A stretch of 64,000 nt of DNA from an uncultured Bacilli bacterium (GTDB taxonomy: Bacteria > Bacillota_I > Bacilli_A > RF39 > UBA660), in contig CAJTXY010000001.1 in NCBI GenBank assembly GCA_910583685.1, positions 1 to 64,000 of the forward strand. Reading direction: 5' to 3'. The notes beneath the pieces are model-generated. The model was not told the origin of the DNA and searched no databases. It saw only the letters and a program-made list of their open reading frames with translations. The number at the start of each line of letters is the position of its first letter. Position 1 is the first letter of the stretch. Below, in pieces: positions 52,883-62,320 of the stretch. Made by a program: the position numbers and the translations under genes.

Positions 52883-54331
52883 CTATTTATATTTAATATC
52901 CCTAACACTTGGTCCTTTTATGCATTCACCATCTATTGTAAATCTGGAACTGTGGCATGGACAATCCCAAGTTTTTTCCTCCTTGTTAAAAATTAGGCTG
53001 CATCCTAAGTGCGGACACTTATTATAAACAATATGCTTTTGGCCTTGTTCATCTATATAAATGCCTAGGCTTGTTCCATCCTCCCTATCAAACGTAAGGG
53101 TTTGTGGGTACCATATTTTCTTTTTGGCTAGTTTGGCCCCCAAAAAGGATTTTGTTTGTCCAAATAAATAATAAGGCATTTTTAAATAGAATGACGAGTT
53201 TCTCCTTCGTGGATCCAATAAGTTTTTGAATTCGTTTTCTTGATACTTTATTAGATCTGATAGTATTTTTCCTGCTAAAACCCCATTAGTCATTCCCCAA
53301 GTGTTATACCCTACTCCTATATACATATTGTGCTTTACTTTTCCAATATAGGGCAGATGGTCTGGAGTCATAATATCGATATTACTATATTTTTCTATTA
53401 TATTCTTCTCTTCGAGTCCAAAAATATCTTTTACACGTTGAAAATGCCTTTCATCATTTTGATTGAATGCTATATTATGACTTTCGGCAAGACAGATCTG
53501 ATAGATTTTTCCTTTATCTTCATAAAATCTGGTAGAATAAGTAGGATTACTTGAACTGATGCAACTATATCCACCATCTTTTTCTACTTCACTTACTATG
53601 ATATAGGACTTTTCTATCCATGAATGAACTGGCAAAAAGAAAGAAGAAAAGAGTGGTGGGTAGTGACAAGCAAAAATTACTCTTTTCGCCTTTATCTTTG
53701 CATTTTTACTATAGCAGTTATAGTAGTCATCCTGCTGTTTTATCTCTATAATTGGACTGTTTTCATAAATTGGCACTTTACTACTTTTTAAAATATCATA
53801 CAGTGCACTTAAATATTTTAAAGGATGAAAAGTATAGGTATCTTCGATGCAGTAGGAGTTATATGTTGTTATCTTTTCTGGCAACTTTTTAGGAACTACA
53901 TCGACTCCTTGTTCTTTCAAAAATGATATTTCTCTATTTAATGGCTCTATTTCTTTTTCTGTATTTGCAAATACAAAAGATGGGGTCTTTTTGAAATCAC
54001 AAATAATATTTTCGCATTTGATGATTTCTTTTAAATAGGAAATTGCTTCTTTTTGGGACTTTAAATACATTTGAGCACTTTCTTTATTTAGTGCATTTTC
54101 TATTTGGGTATAGATTCTTTGTTGAAAATAGGTTACTTTTGCAGTTGTGTTTAAAGTAACTCCATAGCCAAAATTAGAGGCATCTACTACTGCTATACTG
54201 GGATGATCTTTTAGGTAATAAGCTGTTGTTAAACCTGTAATTCCTGCTCCAACAATTAAAACATCTACTGTTATGTCCTCTTTTAATTCTACTGCTTTTC
54301 TTGTTTTTACTGTTTTATTCCATATACTCAT
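52883..54331 (-). CDS. FAD-dependent oxidoreductase with C-terminal Rieske domain
   Basis: About 482 aa. A DadA-like FAD domain starts with VDVLIVGAGITGLTTAYYL (nucleotide loop) and ends around GVGYNTWGMTNGVLAG. A Rieske [2Fe-2S] domain follows, with CPHLGC and CPCHSSRF ligands at the end. This fusion is known in bacteria and often annotated as an amino-acid-like oxidoreductase. The substrate and redox partner are unknown. The start was chosen at MSIWNK after GGTG. It lies 65 nt downstream of a DUF362 gene, possibly a functional pair. Confidence 0.88.
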   Translation of the reverse strand: MSIWNKTVKTRKAVELKEDITVDVLIVGAGITGLTTAYYLKDHPSIAVVDASNFGYGVTLNTTAKVTYFQQRIYTQIENALNKESAQMYLKSQKEAISYLKEIIKCENIICDFKKTPSFVFANTEKEIEPLNREISFLKEQGVDVVPKKLPEKITTYNSYCIEDTYTFHPLKYLSALYDILKSSKVPIYENSPIIEIKQQDDYYNCYSKNAKIKAKRVIFACHYPPLFSSFFLPVHSWIEKSYIIVSEVEKDGGYSCISSSNPTYSTRFYEDKGKIYQICLAESHNIAFNQNDERHFQRVKDIFGLEEKNIIEKYSNIDIMTPDHLPYIGKVKHNMYIGVGYNTWGMTNGVLAGKILSDLIKYQENEFKNLLDPRRRNSSFYLKMPYYLFGQTKSFLGAKLAKKKIWYPQTLTFDREDGTSLGIYIDEQGQKHIVYNKCPHLGCSLIFNKEEKTWDCPCHSSRFTIDGECIKGPSVRDIKYK

Positions 54332-54395
54332 ATTATTCACCATTATTAGTATTGGCAAACTTTCTATTTTTAGACTTAAAATTTATTTTGTAGGC

Positions 54396-55286
54396 TTATT
54401 TTTCTTCTTCATCTATTACTATTAATTCATAGTTTCTAGTTCCCACATTTTGCTTTTCGGCACTTTCAATTGTAAGTAGACCATTTCGCGATTCAATTCT
54501 TTCTATTAAGTGATCTTTTCCTTTATCTTCTGCGTTGTAGACTAAATCGATACAAGCCTGGTCTAGTGCAACAGGATCTGTGGATGCTAGAAGTCCAATA
54601 TCCTTCATACAAGGGTCTTCTGCTACAGCACAACAATCACAATCCACTGACATATTTACCATAGCATTAAGGTAGACTATTTTACCTTGATAAAAATCTG
54701 TAATTGTTTTGGCTGCATCTGCCATTGATTTTAAAAATAAGTTATGATCTACTTGAAACATATCTTCATAGCTTGCATTTTCCTTCCCACCTGTATGAAT
54801 ATATCTTTTTCCTGCAGATGAGGCTAGGCCTATCGAAATATTTTTAATTGCTCCTCCGAAGCCACCCATAGGATGTCCTTTAAAATGTGATAATACTATC
54901 ATAGCATCATAGTCTTTCATTTTAGCACCAACAAAGTTTTTCTGGATTACTTCTCCGCTTTTATTTTCTAAAGTCATATCTTCCTCACTGTCTAAGATAT
55001 CAACTTCAAAATATTTGCTCCATCCGTGTTTTTCTAGCAGTTCTTTGTGCTTTTCTGTTGTATTTCTTGCACCTTCATAAGCAGTATTACATTCTACTAC
55101 AACACCTCCTATTGCGTCCATCATTGGCTTTACAAATTCTGGTTTCATATAGTTTTGATTTCCTTCCTCACCAGAATGCAACTTCACAGCAATGCGTCCA
55201 GATAGATTGGTATTTAATTTTCGATACAATTTTATTAATCCCTCACCACTAATTTCTTTGGTAAAATATACTTTTGCTTTTTCCAT
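54396..55286 (-). CDS. DUF362-family protein
   Basis: Protein of 296 aa of the DUF362 family, seen in iron-sulfur and corrinoid-related loci. AVKLHSGEEGNQNY, VLSHFKGHPMGGFGGAIKNISIG and the cysteine cluster CDCCAVAEDPC are typical. No ferredoxin domain is attached. Its role is not settled; proximity to the Rieske enzyme suggests a redox setting. AGGAGG site before ATG. Confidence 0.82.
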   Translation of the reverse strand: MEKAKVYFTKEISGEGLIKLYRKLNTNLSGRIAVKLHSGEEGNQNYMKPEFVKPMMDAIGGVVVECNTAYEGARNTTEKHKELLEKHGWSKYFEVDILDSEEDMTLENKSGEVIQKNFVGAKMKDYDAMIVLSHFKGHPMGGFGGAIKNISIGLASSAGKRYIHTGGKENASYEDMFQVDHNLFLKSMADAAKTITDFYQGKIVYLNAMVNMSVDCDCCAVAEDPCMKDIGLLASTDPVALDQACIDLVYNAEDKGKDHLIERIESRNGLLTIESAEKQNVGTRNYELIVIDEEEK

Positions 55287-55384
55287 ATATTTATTTCCTC
55301 CTATTTCTATTTATTTTACCATACTTATGTCAATTTTAAAATCAAGTAATAAAAACACCAAATACTTATTTTCTATTTGATGCT

Positions 55385-57250
55385 TTATCTATAAATTGTA
55401 AACGGATTTTCTTTTGTTCCATTGCCACCTGTAATTTTGACATCTGATTTTAAGTAAAAGGCTGGTTTTATTCCCATTGTTTCTACATAATTTGGTGATA
55501 TCGGTAAATGGATTAAAGCTCTTTGTTCCACCATTCTTACAGCATCAGCACCATTATAAGGGAACTTAGTTATTAGCCAGTAGTTGGAATTTAAATTTGT
55601 AAAGTCTCCTCGATAATACTCCTCCTGTTGAGTAGCAAGCGGTTCCCCAAACCTCAACAATCCAATACTGGCAGTAGTTTGTGGAGCATAGTTTATTTTT
55701 TGTCTTTCTTGATATTTTGCTAAAAGATAACTTGCCTCTGGTCCCACAGTGCCAAGGTACCAAGTGGAATTTGGAAGAATCATTTCTACTTGCTCTTCTG
55801 TTAAATAACCATTTGCTGGATTTAGAAAATCGTTATTTAGAAAACTACCAAGGGTAGAATTTTTCGAATACTCATTTGTAGTACCAAATGCCATAGTTTT
55901 ATATTGTCCATTTTCTCTTAATGGTTCTTTACTTGTAAGTTTAGCTGTTCCATTTTCGATATATACAATTTGATATAAGTTATTTTCTCCAGTTCCGAAC
56001 CTTACATATTCACCACTGTATCTTGTGTTTAAGAGAGTATTTTCTAAATTTTTATCATTGTCTCCTTTTAAACGGTACGGATTTTCTTTGCTTCCATCTC
56101 CACTTACTACTTCGACACTAGACTTTATATTAATACTGGGACGAATTCCATAGCCAGTAGTTGGATGAGAGAAATTATAATTCCCTTCATAACTAACATA
56201 GCCAAAAAAACTATTGGTAGAATTTGGTGTAATTAGATTCCACTCAACTCCATTATTTAGATAACTTTTAGTAGATGATGATAAGTTTTTGTGACTCATT
56301 GTGAACTCATATATATTTAAAAGACCTACTGCATTTTGTAACATTACTGTTTTAGGTGGTTTATCAGCCTGTTCCGTTGGTGTTGCATTCCACATACTCT
56401 TTGTCTCTATAAACTTATCAGGTTCTCTCAAAGTTCCCAAGAAGCCGTCAATCGTTGGATCGTTTAACCACTCTTCTACATAACTACCTCTAAAGTCTCC
56501 TTTTGCCTCTCCCTCACTATAGGAGATTGAAGTAACTGGCCATTGAGTTATTACTTTTACCGAGTTATTGGCAGGATCTTTTGATACTGCTCTCCAAAGT
56601 TTTCCAGAATACCATATATAATTTTTCGGGTCCTCTCCTGTTATAAAAATTTGTTCTTCATCACTGGTATCGAAAGCTCCTTTATCTCCCAGGCTATTAC
56701 TCTCCTCAAATATTTTTTGATATAAAGGAAGACTATAGCGTTCAATTACTTTTTTCCTTTCATCAAATGATAAACTTTTATTATAAATTCCAACATCACT
56801 TCCGAAAGTTATTTTTTGAGAAGCCACAGTGTTATTTTCTATTCTAATGGTATATGTTTTTACATCATTTTGTTTAATCACATACCCTTGTTTTGTGGGA
56901 GGTACATCACGGCTATTATCATATTTTGCTTCTACTCCTTCTATAGGGTCATACCATAAATTAAATTTGGCATCTACTGCATTGATATTTTTTAATTGTA
57001 TGGTGATTATTTTTACTTCTTTACTATTAATTATAATGCTATTGTTAGTATCTAAATCCTCACTTTCTATTAAAGAATAAAGATTTGCTGTTACGATATT
57101 TAGACTTCCTCTACTTTCTGTAGATGTTGTAAAAAGGGCAAAGGAAAAGCCGCCTATTAATAAAAATAGACTAACCATTCCAATTAGTATAAGGTAACCA
57201 TCTTCTATACCAAATTTCTTTTTTAACTGATATTTGATTTTCCCTAACAT
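55385..57250 (-). CDS. TasA-like N-terminal surface protein with duplicated domain
   Basis: Protein of 621 aa with a membrane segment (about 19-39) and GGFSFALFTTSTESRGSLNIVTANL, the start of a TasA-like domain (to about 185, with YTIRIEN). The rest is a tandem pair (about 200-400 and 405-620), each ending in a strand motif: GIRPSINIKSSVEVVSGDGS and GIKPAFYLKSDVKITGGNGT, then KENP[YF]. No sorting signal is present. It has its own promoter with a 22-nt homopolymer in the leader. Function unknown. Confidence 0.75.
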   Translation of the reverse strand: MLGKIKYQLKKKFGIEDGYLILIGMVSLFLLIGGFSFALFTTSTESRGSLNIVTANLYSLIESEDLDTNNSIIINSKEVKIITIQLKNINAVDAKFNLWYDPIEGVEAKYDNSRDVPPTKQGYVIKQNDVKTYTIRIENNTVASQKITFGSDVGIYNKSLSFDERKKVIERYSLPLYQKIFEESNSLGDKGAFDTSDEEQIFITGEDPKNYIWYSGKLWRAVSKDPANNSVKVITQWPVTSISYSEGEAKGDFRGSYVEEWLNDPTIDGFLGTLREPDKFIETKSMWNATPTEQADKPPKTVMLQNAVGLLNIYEFTMSHKNLSSSTKSYLNNGVEWNLITPNSTNSFFGYVSYEGNYNFSHPTTGYGIRPSINIKSSVEVVSGDGSKENPYRLKGDNDKNLENTLLNTRYSGEYVRFGTGENNLYQIVYIENGTAKLTSKEPLRENGQYKTMAFGTTNEYSKNSTLGSFLNNDFLNPANGYLTEEQVEMILPNSTWYLGTVGPEASYLLAKYQERQKINYAPQTTASIGLLRFGEPLATQQEEYYRGDFTNLNSNYWLITKFPYNGADAVRMVEQRALIHLPISPNYVETMGIKPAFYLKSDVKITGGNGTKENPFTIYR

Positions 57251-57332
57251 ACAGCACCTCTATTATCGTTTTAAGTTTATCACTTATTACCTTCTTTGTA
57301 AAGATTGCTATCTTTCTATTCCTTATTCTACC

Positions 57333-57354
57333 AAAAAAAAAAAAAAAAAAAAAA
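57333..57354 (-). repeat. 22-nt homopolymer (T22 on the minus strand)
   Basis: Uninterrupted A22 on the plus strand, by far the longest homopolymer I noticed in the window. In the minus-strand leader it follows a 4-bp GCAA/TTGC hairpin, like a terminator T-run of excessive length. It is a candidate slippage site. Confidence 0.85.
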
Positions 57355-57419
57355 GCAAGAATTTGCGTTTAAAAACTCAGGTGAGATGCTCTACTTGGTC
57401 TCCCATGTAAAGCAATTTC

Positions 57420-57448
57420 ATTATACCTCTTTTTTTCTTTTATTTCAA
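57420..57448 (-). promoter_or_regulatory. Strong promoter at the gltX 3' end
   Basis: -35 TTGAAA (57443-57448), 17-nt spacer, -10 TATAAT (57420-57425) on the minus strand. The -35 lies just beyond the gltX stop codon region. A 160-nt leader precedes the 621-aa surface gene and contains a nine-codon open frame (57377-57406), a hairpin and the T22. Confidence 0.75.
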
Positions 57449-59083
57449 GTGATTTTCAAAAAATTCTACTCTTTTTTTTAAATTTTCTTTTCCTAAGATA
57501 GAAAGAAGTTGATAAAGGTCTGGTGTCTTCGTTCTTCCTGTTAGGCAAAAACGAATCATCTCACAAATATTTCCTACATGACCTTTATAGTTTTCTGGAT
57601 TTTCTTTGTATGCTTTTACTTCACTTGCATAGTGATTTCTACTAGCAAAATCTTTCACCCTTTGGTACCACTCTTCATAGGAATCATTTTCATTAAATTC
57701 TTCACTATATGCTTTCAATAGATCGATATCATAGTTTTGCCCTTCAGAACTTTTATATGTTTCGTTACTATCTTTAAAAAAGTATTCATCTATCATATAG
57801 GTGCTTTCTTCTTTTAAATCTTTTAGAGTAGCAATATCTTTTCGTGGTCTTTTTGCATCTCTTTCAATGTTTAAAAATGCGATTAATCTTTCTTCATTTT
57901 CCTTCATTATATGAGCAAAATCTTTATCGTATTTTAGATTATACTCAAGTGAGTCATCATATATTTGTTTTGCAGATAATCTTGAAAAATAGGTGCGACA
58001 AATATTGTTTAATTTTTCCATATCGAAGAGGGTTCCACCTACTGGCATTTTTTTATAACTAAATGTAAAATCTTCTAAAGTTTTATCCTTGTTTTGTAAA
58101 TACCACTCTTCAAAGTTTGTATTTGTTAAGGTTGCTAAATATAATCTCACTGCTTCTGCTGGAATTCCTGCTTCTTGGTAGTAGCTTACGGAAAACTCTG
58201 GATCTTTTCTTTTACTTAGTTTTCGTACCTTTCCATCTTCTTTTTTTGTAAGTGGTGCATGGTGTGCATATTTTGGCGACTTCCAACCTAGTAGTTGAAA
58301 TAATTGTAAGTGTTTTGGGTAACTAGGCACCCATTCATCACCACGAATTACGTGTGTTGTTTTCATTAGATGATCGTCTACTACGTGTGCAAAATGATAG
58401 GTTGGGATTCCATCTTTTTTTAGAATTACCTCATCTATTATATTTTCAGGGAGAAGAATATCTCCTTTGATTAAATCGTGAAGGACAATTTGCTTGTTTG
58501 CATCTCCTGGAGACTTAATCCGGATAACAAAATGGTCTTTTTTTTCTAAATGCTTTTTTACCTCTTCTATTGATAAATCTCTATCTACTGCATAATGGCC
58601 ATAAATACCTGTAATTTCTTTTCGAAGCTCTTGTCCTTCCCTTATTTCTTGCAGTTCAGATTCTGTCATAAAACAAGGATAAGCTTTTCCCTCTTCTACT
58701 AAGGCCTTGGCAAATACTTGATAAATTTCTTTACGTTCACTTTGAACATATGGCCCATAGTTTCCTTCTTTTCCATATCCTTCATTATAGGGGATAGAAA
58801 AGTGTTTTAATGAATTTAGTATTAATTCATTTGCTCCTTCTACTTGACGCTTGCTATCAGTATCTTCTAATCGCAAATACATTATTCCACCAGTTTGATG
58901 TGCCATTACAGAGTCAAGAAAGGCTCCACACAAATTTCCGATGTGCATAAATCCAGTTGGAGATGGCCCGAATCTGGTTACCATTGCCCCTTCTTTTAGA
59001 TTTCTTTCTGGAAACATTTTTTCTATATCTTCTCTTGTTTTTTTTATATCTGGAAATAATAATTCCGCTAATTCGTGATTCAT
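57440..59083 (-). CDS. gltX: Glutamyl-tRNA synthetase
   Basis: Class I synthetase of 547 aa with RFGPSPTGFMHIGN (HIGH), KLSKRKDPE (KMSKS) and DTDSKRQVEG. An N-terminal addition of about 35 residues precedes the Rossmann part. In organisms without GlnRS this enzyme also loads Glu on tRNA-Gln; here tRNA-Gln lies 28 nt upstream on the same strand and no GlnRS is seen in the window. AAGGAG site before ATG. Confidence 0.96.
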   Translation of the reverse strand: MNHELAELLFPDIKKTREDIEKMFPERNLKEGAMVTRFGPSPTGFMHIGNLCGAFLDSVMAHQTGGIMYLRLEDTDSKRQVEGANELILNSLKHFSIPYNEGYGKEGNYGPYVQSERKEIYQVFAKALVEEGKAYPCFMTESELQEIREGQELRKEITGIYGHYAVDRDLSIEEVKKHLEKKDHFVIRIKSPGDANKQIVLHDLIKGDILLPENIIDEVILKKDGIPTYHFAHVVDDHLMKTTHVIRGDEWVPSYPKHLQLFQLLGWKSPKYAHHAPLTKKEDGKVRKLSKRKDPEFSVSYYQEAGIPAEAVRLYLATLTNTNFEEWYLQNKDKTLEDFTFSYKKMPVGGTLFDMEKLNNICRTYFSRLSAKQIYDDSLEYNLKYDKDFAHIMKENEERLIAFLNIERDAKRPRKDIATLKDLKEESTYMIDEYFFKDSNETYKSSEGQNYDIDLLKAYSEEFNENDSYEEWYQRVKDFASRNHYASEVKAYKENPENYKGHVGNICEMIRFCLTGRTKTPDLYQLLSILGKENLKKRVEFFENHLK

Positions 59084-59111
59084 AATTTCACTCCTTATAA
59101 TAAAAAATATA

Positions 59112-59186
59112 TGGCTGCCCCGGCTAGATTCGAACTAGCGCATAAAGCGGTCAGAGCGCTCTGCCTTACCACTTGGCTACGGGGCA
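59112..59186 (-). tRNA. tRNA-Gln (CTG)
   Basis: 75-nt cloverleaf on the minus strand: acceptor TGCCCCG/CGGGGCA, anticodon stem GAGCG/CGCTT with loop CTCTGAC (anticodon CTG), T-arm GCTAG TTCGAAT CTAGC, CCA encoded. Likely cotranscribed with gltX. Confidence 0.92.
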
Positions 59187-59200
59187 ATTCATACATTAGT

Positions 59201-59229
59201 ATTTTATAATAAATTCTTTAAAATAGCAA
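59201..59229 (-). promoter_or_regulatory. Promoter of tRNA-Gln-gltX
   Basis: -35 TTGCTA (59224-59229), 17-nt spacer, -10 TAAAAT (59201-59206) on the minus strand, about 14 nt before the tRNA. Confidence 0.7.
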
Positions 59230-59230
59230 G

Positions 59231-59262
59231 AAAAAAGCCTAATTTTTATTATTTTAGGCCTT
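59231..59262 (-). terminator. Terminator of the 203-aa gene
   Basis: GCCTAA/TTAGGC stem (11-nt loop) at the end of the gene, followed by T6 on the minus strand. Confidence 0.7.
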
Positions 59263-59865
59263 TTTTCTTTTTACTGCTATTTTTATTACTTCATCATTAC
59301 ATTCTTTGCTTTTTAAATAATCTGTAATTCCTAGTTGTCTTAAATTATAGTACTGAATTGCTCCTCGTAAATTATTTTCATAATTTAAGTAATTCTCTAT
59401 ATTCTTTTGTTTTATGAGACTTTGTTCTAGTTCATATAGTGGAAGGTTGGTAACAAATTGAATTGCCTCCTGATTTTCTTCAAACTCCTCATTAATTTTC
59501 ATTAGAGAAGTTTTAAATACACTCATATTTCTTTCTGATAAACGAAAATCCATTTTTAACATATTTTTTAACGAGATCTGTCCATCATTGGCTTCTCTTT
59601 CTTCCACTACTTCCTCTATATATTCTTTTAATTTTTCATCTCCAATTATTGGCCAAATACCATTGCACTGTCTTCTTCGTTCTAGAGCATTTCTTAAAAT
59701 TGCCATATGCATTTTACTAAAATTATAACTAATGACATATGAAGAAAGAGTACCTTCTATTTGTGCTAATTGCTCAGAAGAGATTTGTGATGGATCTTCT
59801 GTAATTTCTAATGCTTGTGCAATATATTTAACAAATGGATTAGTAAAATCAACTTTTGGCTTCAT
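59254..59865 (-). CDS. Hypothetical 203-aa cytosolic protein
   Basis: Not recognised. Mostly helical and charged, without signal or membrane segments. Short repeated pattern SSEQLAQIEGTLSSYV and later LYELEQSLIKQKN suggest a helical bundle. It has an AAAGGGGG site. It lies between tRNA-Met and tRNA-Gln genes on the same strand. Confidence 0.65.
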   Translation of the reverse strand: MKPKVDFTNPFVKYIAQALEITEDPSQISSEQLAQIEGTLSSYVISYNFSKMHMAILRNALERRRQCNGIWPIIGDEKLKEYIEEVVEEREANDGQISLKNMLKMDFRLSERNMSVFKTSLMKINEEFEENQEAIQFVTNLPLYELEQSLIKQKNIENYLNYENNLRGAIQYYNLRQLGITDYLKSKECNDEVIKIAVKRKKA

Positions 59866-60043
59866 ATAAATCCCCCTTTAAATTCTTGCATATTATACTA
59901 TAAATTTGTAATTTTGTCAATATTTCTATGTATTTTCTTCTTTTCTCCTTATATAATATGATTAAATATAAAATAAAGATACTGCAATTTGATTTACTGT
60001 TTATTATTAAGTTTTATGTAAATTCCTGTCTTATTCATTATAA

Positions 60044-60072
60044 TATAAAAACGACTTATCAATGAGTCGTTT
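60044..60072 (-). terminator. Terminator of tRNA-Met
   Basis: AACGACT/AGTCGTT stem (8-nt loop) with TTTTATA after it on the minus strand. Confidence 0.7.
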
Positions 60073-60082
60073 GATATCAATA

Positions 60083-60159
60083 TGGTAGCGACGGAGGGAA
60101 TCGAACCCCCGACCTTTCGGGTATGAACCGAACGCTCTAGCCAGCTGAGCTACATCGCC
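60083..60159 (-). tRNA. tRNA-Met (CAT), elongator-type
   Basis: 77-nt cloverleaf on the minus strand: acceptor GGCGATG/CGTCGCT, anticodon stem TTCGG/CCGAA with loop TTCATAC (CAT), T-arm GGGGG TTCGATT CCCTC, CCA encoded. Lacks the unpaired first base of initiator tRNA. An Ile-CAT (lysidine) species is less likely. Confidence 0.9.
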
Positions 60160-60178
60160 ATTTCGTCTTAGCAAACTA

Positions 60179-60207
60179 ATTATAACAAAAGAAGTTCTTT
60201 TTGACAA
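60179..60207 (-). promoter_or_regulatory. Promoter of tRNA-Met
   Basis: -35 TTGTCA (60202-60207), 17-nt spacer, -10 TATAAT (60179-60184) extended by TGT, on the minus strand. Confidence 0.75.
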
Positions 60208-60228
60208 TGTTTTTTGTAAAATTTCTTC

Positions 60229-61005
60229 TCATCTAATAAATATCAGGAAAAATTTTGCCATAATGACTTGTAAAAGTGGTGTGCGTATTTTAAACTTTGG
60301 ATTTTCCCTTTCTATCTCCCTTACTACCTTTTTAACTATAGACGATAAAGATTTTTTCTCTATTAATGAGAACAGATTTCTTTGTAGACGTGTTATATTA
60401 TCTTCATCTTTCATACCCCATAATCTTTTTCCTTTTTTGTCAATCATCACTTGGTTAAATCCGGTTTGATAGGCCCCTGGTTCAATTAGAGAAATGGTGA
60501 TATTAGGGTTTAATACCTTTAATTCCCTTTGAATGGTAAATACAAGCATAGAGATCGCTGCTTTTGAGGATGTATAGCATCCCAAATATGGAAATGGTAA
60601 AATGCTTGCTAGACTAGACGTTACAAATATCTTGCCTTTTTTATTTTTTTCTTGCATATGATGATAAATTTCTTGAAGCAGGCGGAAATTCCCAAAGATA
60701 TTAACATCATAAACCCTTTTTAGCGAAACCATATCTATTTCTAAAAGACTTCCGCTTTCTCCTACTCCTGCGTGACTTAAGAAACAATCAAAATCTATTT
60801 TTGCTACTTTCAAAATATCTTTTTCCTCTGTTACATCAAGTTTTAGGCATATTGCTTTCAGTCCTTCTTTTTCCAATTTTTGTTTTAAGCTTTCACATTG
60901 ACCCTTTGTATGTGTGCCTAAATAGAGACTATGTCCTCTTCTAATTAATTCTCTTGCCACATTGTAGGCAATTCCACTTGTTGCTCCTGTTATCAGTATT
61001 TTCAT
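60229..61005 (-). CDS. Short-chain dehydrogenase/reductase
   Basis: NAD(P)-dependent oxidoreductase of 258 aa: ITGATSGIAYNVA (cofactor loop), DVTEE, SHAGVG (where most have NNAG), a catalytic Ser in VTSSLAS, and YTSSK with catalytic Tyr and Lys. The last residues are hydrophobic and may touch the membrane. The substrate is unknown. The start at MKILIT has AAAAAAGGTG upstream, rejecting a longer frame. It follows the two-component operon. Confidence 0.88.
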   Translation of the reverse strand: MKILITGATSGIAYNVARELIRRGHSLYLGTHTKGQCESLKQKLEKEGLKAICLKLDVTEEKDILKVAKIDFDCFLSHAGVGESGSLLEIDMVSLKRVYDVNIFGNFRLLQEIYHHMQEKNKKGKIFVTSSLASILPFPYLGCYTSSKAAISMLVFTIQRELKVLNPNITISLIEPGAYQTGFNQVMIDKKGKRLWGMKDEDNITRLQRNLFSLIEKKSLSSIVKKVVREIERENPKFKIRTPLLQVIMAKFFLIFIR

Positions 61006-61029
61006 ACTATCACCTTTTTTAGCATAACC

Positions 61030-61060
61030 AAAAAAAGGAATTTTATTTATGAATTCCTTT
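61030..61060 (-). terminator. Terminator of the two-component operon
   Basis: AAAAGGAATT/AATTCCTTTT stem with the stop codon in the loop, then T7 on the minus strand. Confidence 0.75.
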
Positions 61061-62320
61061 TGTGATAACAAATGATACACCTTTTTTCTCATTTTTAATG
61101 ATAATATCATAACCCATCATATTTAAAGTCTTTTTGACAATGGACAATCCTAGGCCAAATTCGCCTTTGATCCCTTTACGGAACGGAGTAAAAATTCCAT
61201 TAAGTAAATCATCATCGATATTAGCACCATCATTATATAATATAATTTTATTATATTTAGCAGTTATTTTAATAGTCGTATTTGCATATCTCATAAAATT
61301 CCCAAGCAAATTGTCCAGTATTGTTTCCCAGTGTTCATCGGTTCCATAATACTTTGATCTTTTATCCATATCAAGAATAAATTTAATATCTTTTCTTTGA
61401 AACTTGAACTTAGAAACCTCGTCTTCTAAAATTTTTTTCATATCTACTAAAACAATATTTAAATCTTTAGAATTCTTGAGATAATCTAGTTTATTTAAGT
61501 AAAGAAGTGAGTGTACTTTCTGTTCTAATTTATTTGTTTGCTCTCCAATGACCTTTAGAGCGGTATCTTTTTCTTCTACTCCGTCTTGGACAGCTTCCAC
61601 ATAAGATTTTATAACGGTGAGAGGTGTCTTAAAATCATGGGATATATTTTGATACATTTGATTGCGGTACTCTTCCTGGTTCTTAAGAGATATCCGCATA
61701 TCTTCAATAGCAAGTGCTAAAGACCGCATTTCATCATCCACTTCAAAATCTACTTTATGGTTATAGTCATCATTATCAATATTGTCAATTTTATTTTTGA
61801 GTTTTTCTATTTTTCTTACAATAAAGCCACTCCATATAATTAGTATTAAGGATATTGAAAGAAAGGTTATTAGAACAATTGGTAGAATTGCTCCTAATAT
61901 CTTTGCTTTTGTATGGTTAATATAAGTGTCATTACTAATTGCCACTTTTATAACCGCATTTTTTCTAATTGTATAATAATAGTAAGTGTTATGTTGATAT
62001 ACAAATTTACCATAGTCATCTGTTAATTTTTTGACAAGAACTTTAGGATCTCTAATATGTACAATATCATAAATATTTTCACTGGCAACAATAGAATCAT
62101 TGACGATATATAAATATCCTACTTCTGTATTTAACAGATCTGTCTTTGTATTTGACTCGATTAACTCTAATGGTTCTCTTAGATAATTATAAATATTTTC
62201 TTCTGCAACTGGCATAAGTACCTTAGGAATTATCACACCAAGAGCAATGAAGATAATGGCAAAGGTGGCAACAATCAAGCATAAAAGTTGCCTCGATAGT
62301 TTAGATGTCATTGTCTTCAT
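61043..62320 (-). CDS. Sensor histidine kinase
   Basis: Membrane kinase of 425 aa: two membrane segments (about 11-33 and 142-165) flanking an outside sensor of about 110 residues with YIVNDS and YYYYTIRK. A HAMP-like linker (166-215), HisKA (NISHDFKTPLTVIKSY) and an HATPase with YNDGANIDDD and EFGLGLSIV follow. It overlaps the response-regulator stop by 4 nt (ATGA). Confidence 0.93.
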   Translation of the reverse strand: MKTMTSKLSRQLLCLIVATFAIIFIALGVIIPKVLMPVAEENIYNYLREPLELIESNTKTDLLNTEVGYLYIVNDSIVASENIYDIVHIRDPKVLVKKLTDDYGKFVYQHNTYYYYTIRKNAVIKVAISNDTYINHTKAKILGAILPIVLITFLSISLILIIWSGFIVRKIEKLKNKIDNIDNDDYNHKVDFEVDDEMRSLALAIEDMRISLKNQEEYRNQMYQNISHDFKTPLTVIKSYVEAVQDGVEEKDTALKVIGEQTNKLEQKVHSLLYLNKLDYLKNSKDLNIVLVDMKKILEDEVSKFKFQRKDIKFILDMDKRSKYYGTDEHWETILDNLLGNFMRYANTTIKITAKYNKIILYNDGANIDDDLLNGIFTPFRKGIKGEFGLGLSIVKKTLNMMGYDIIIKNEKKGVSFVITKGIHK

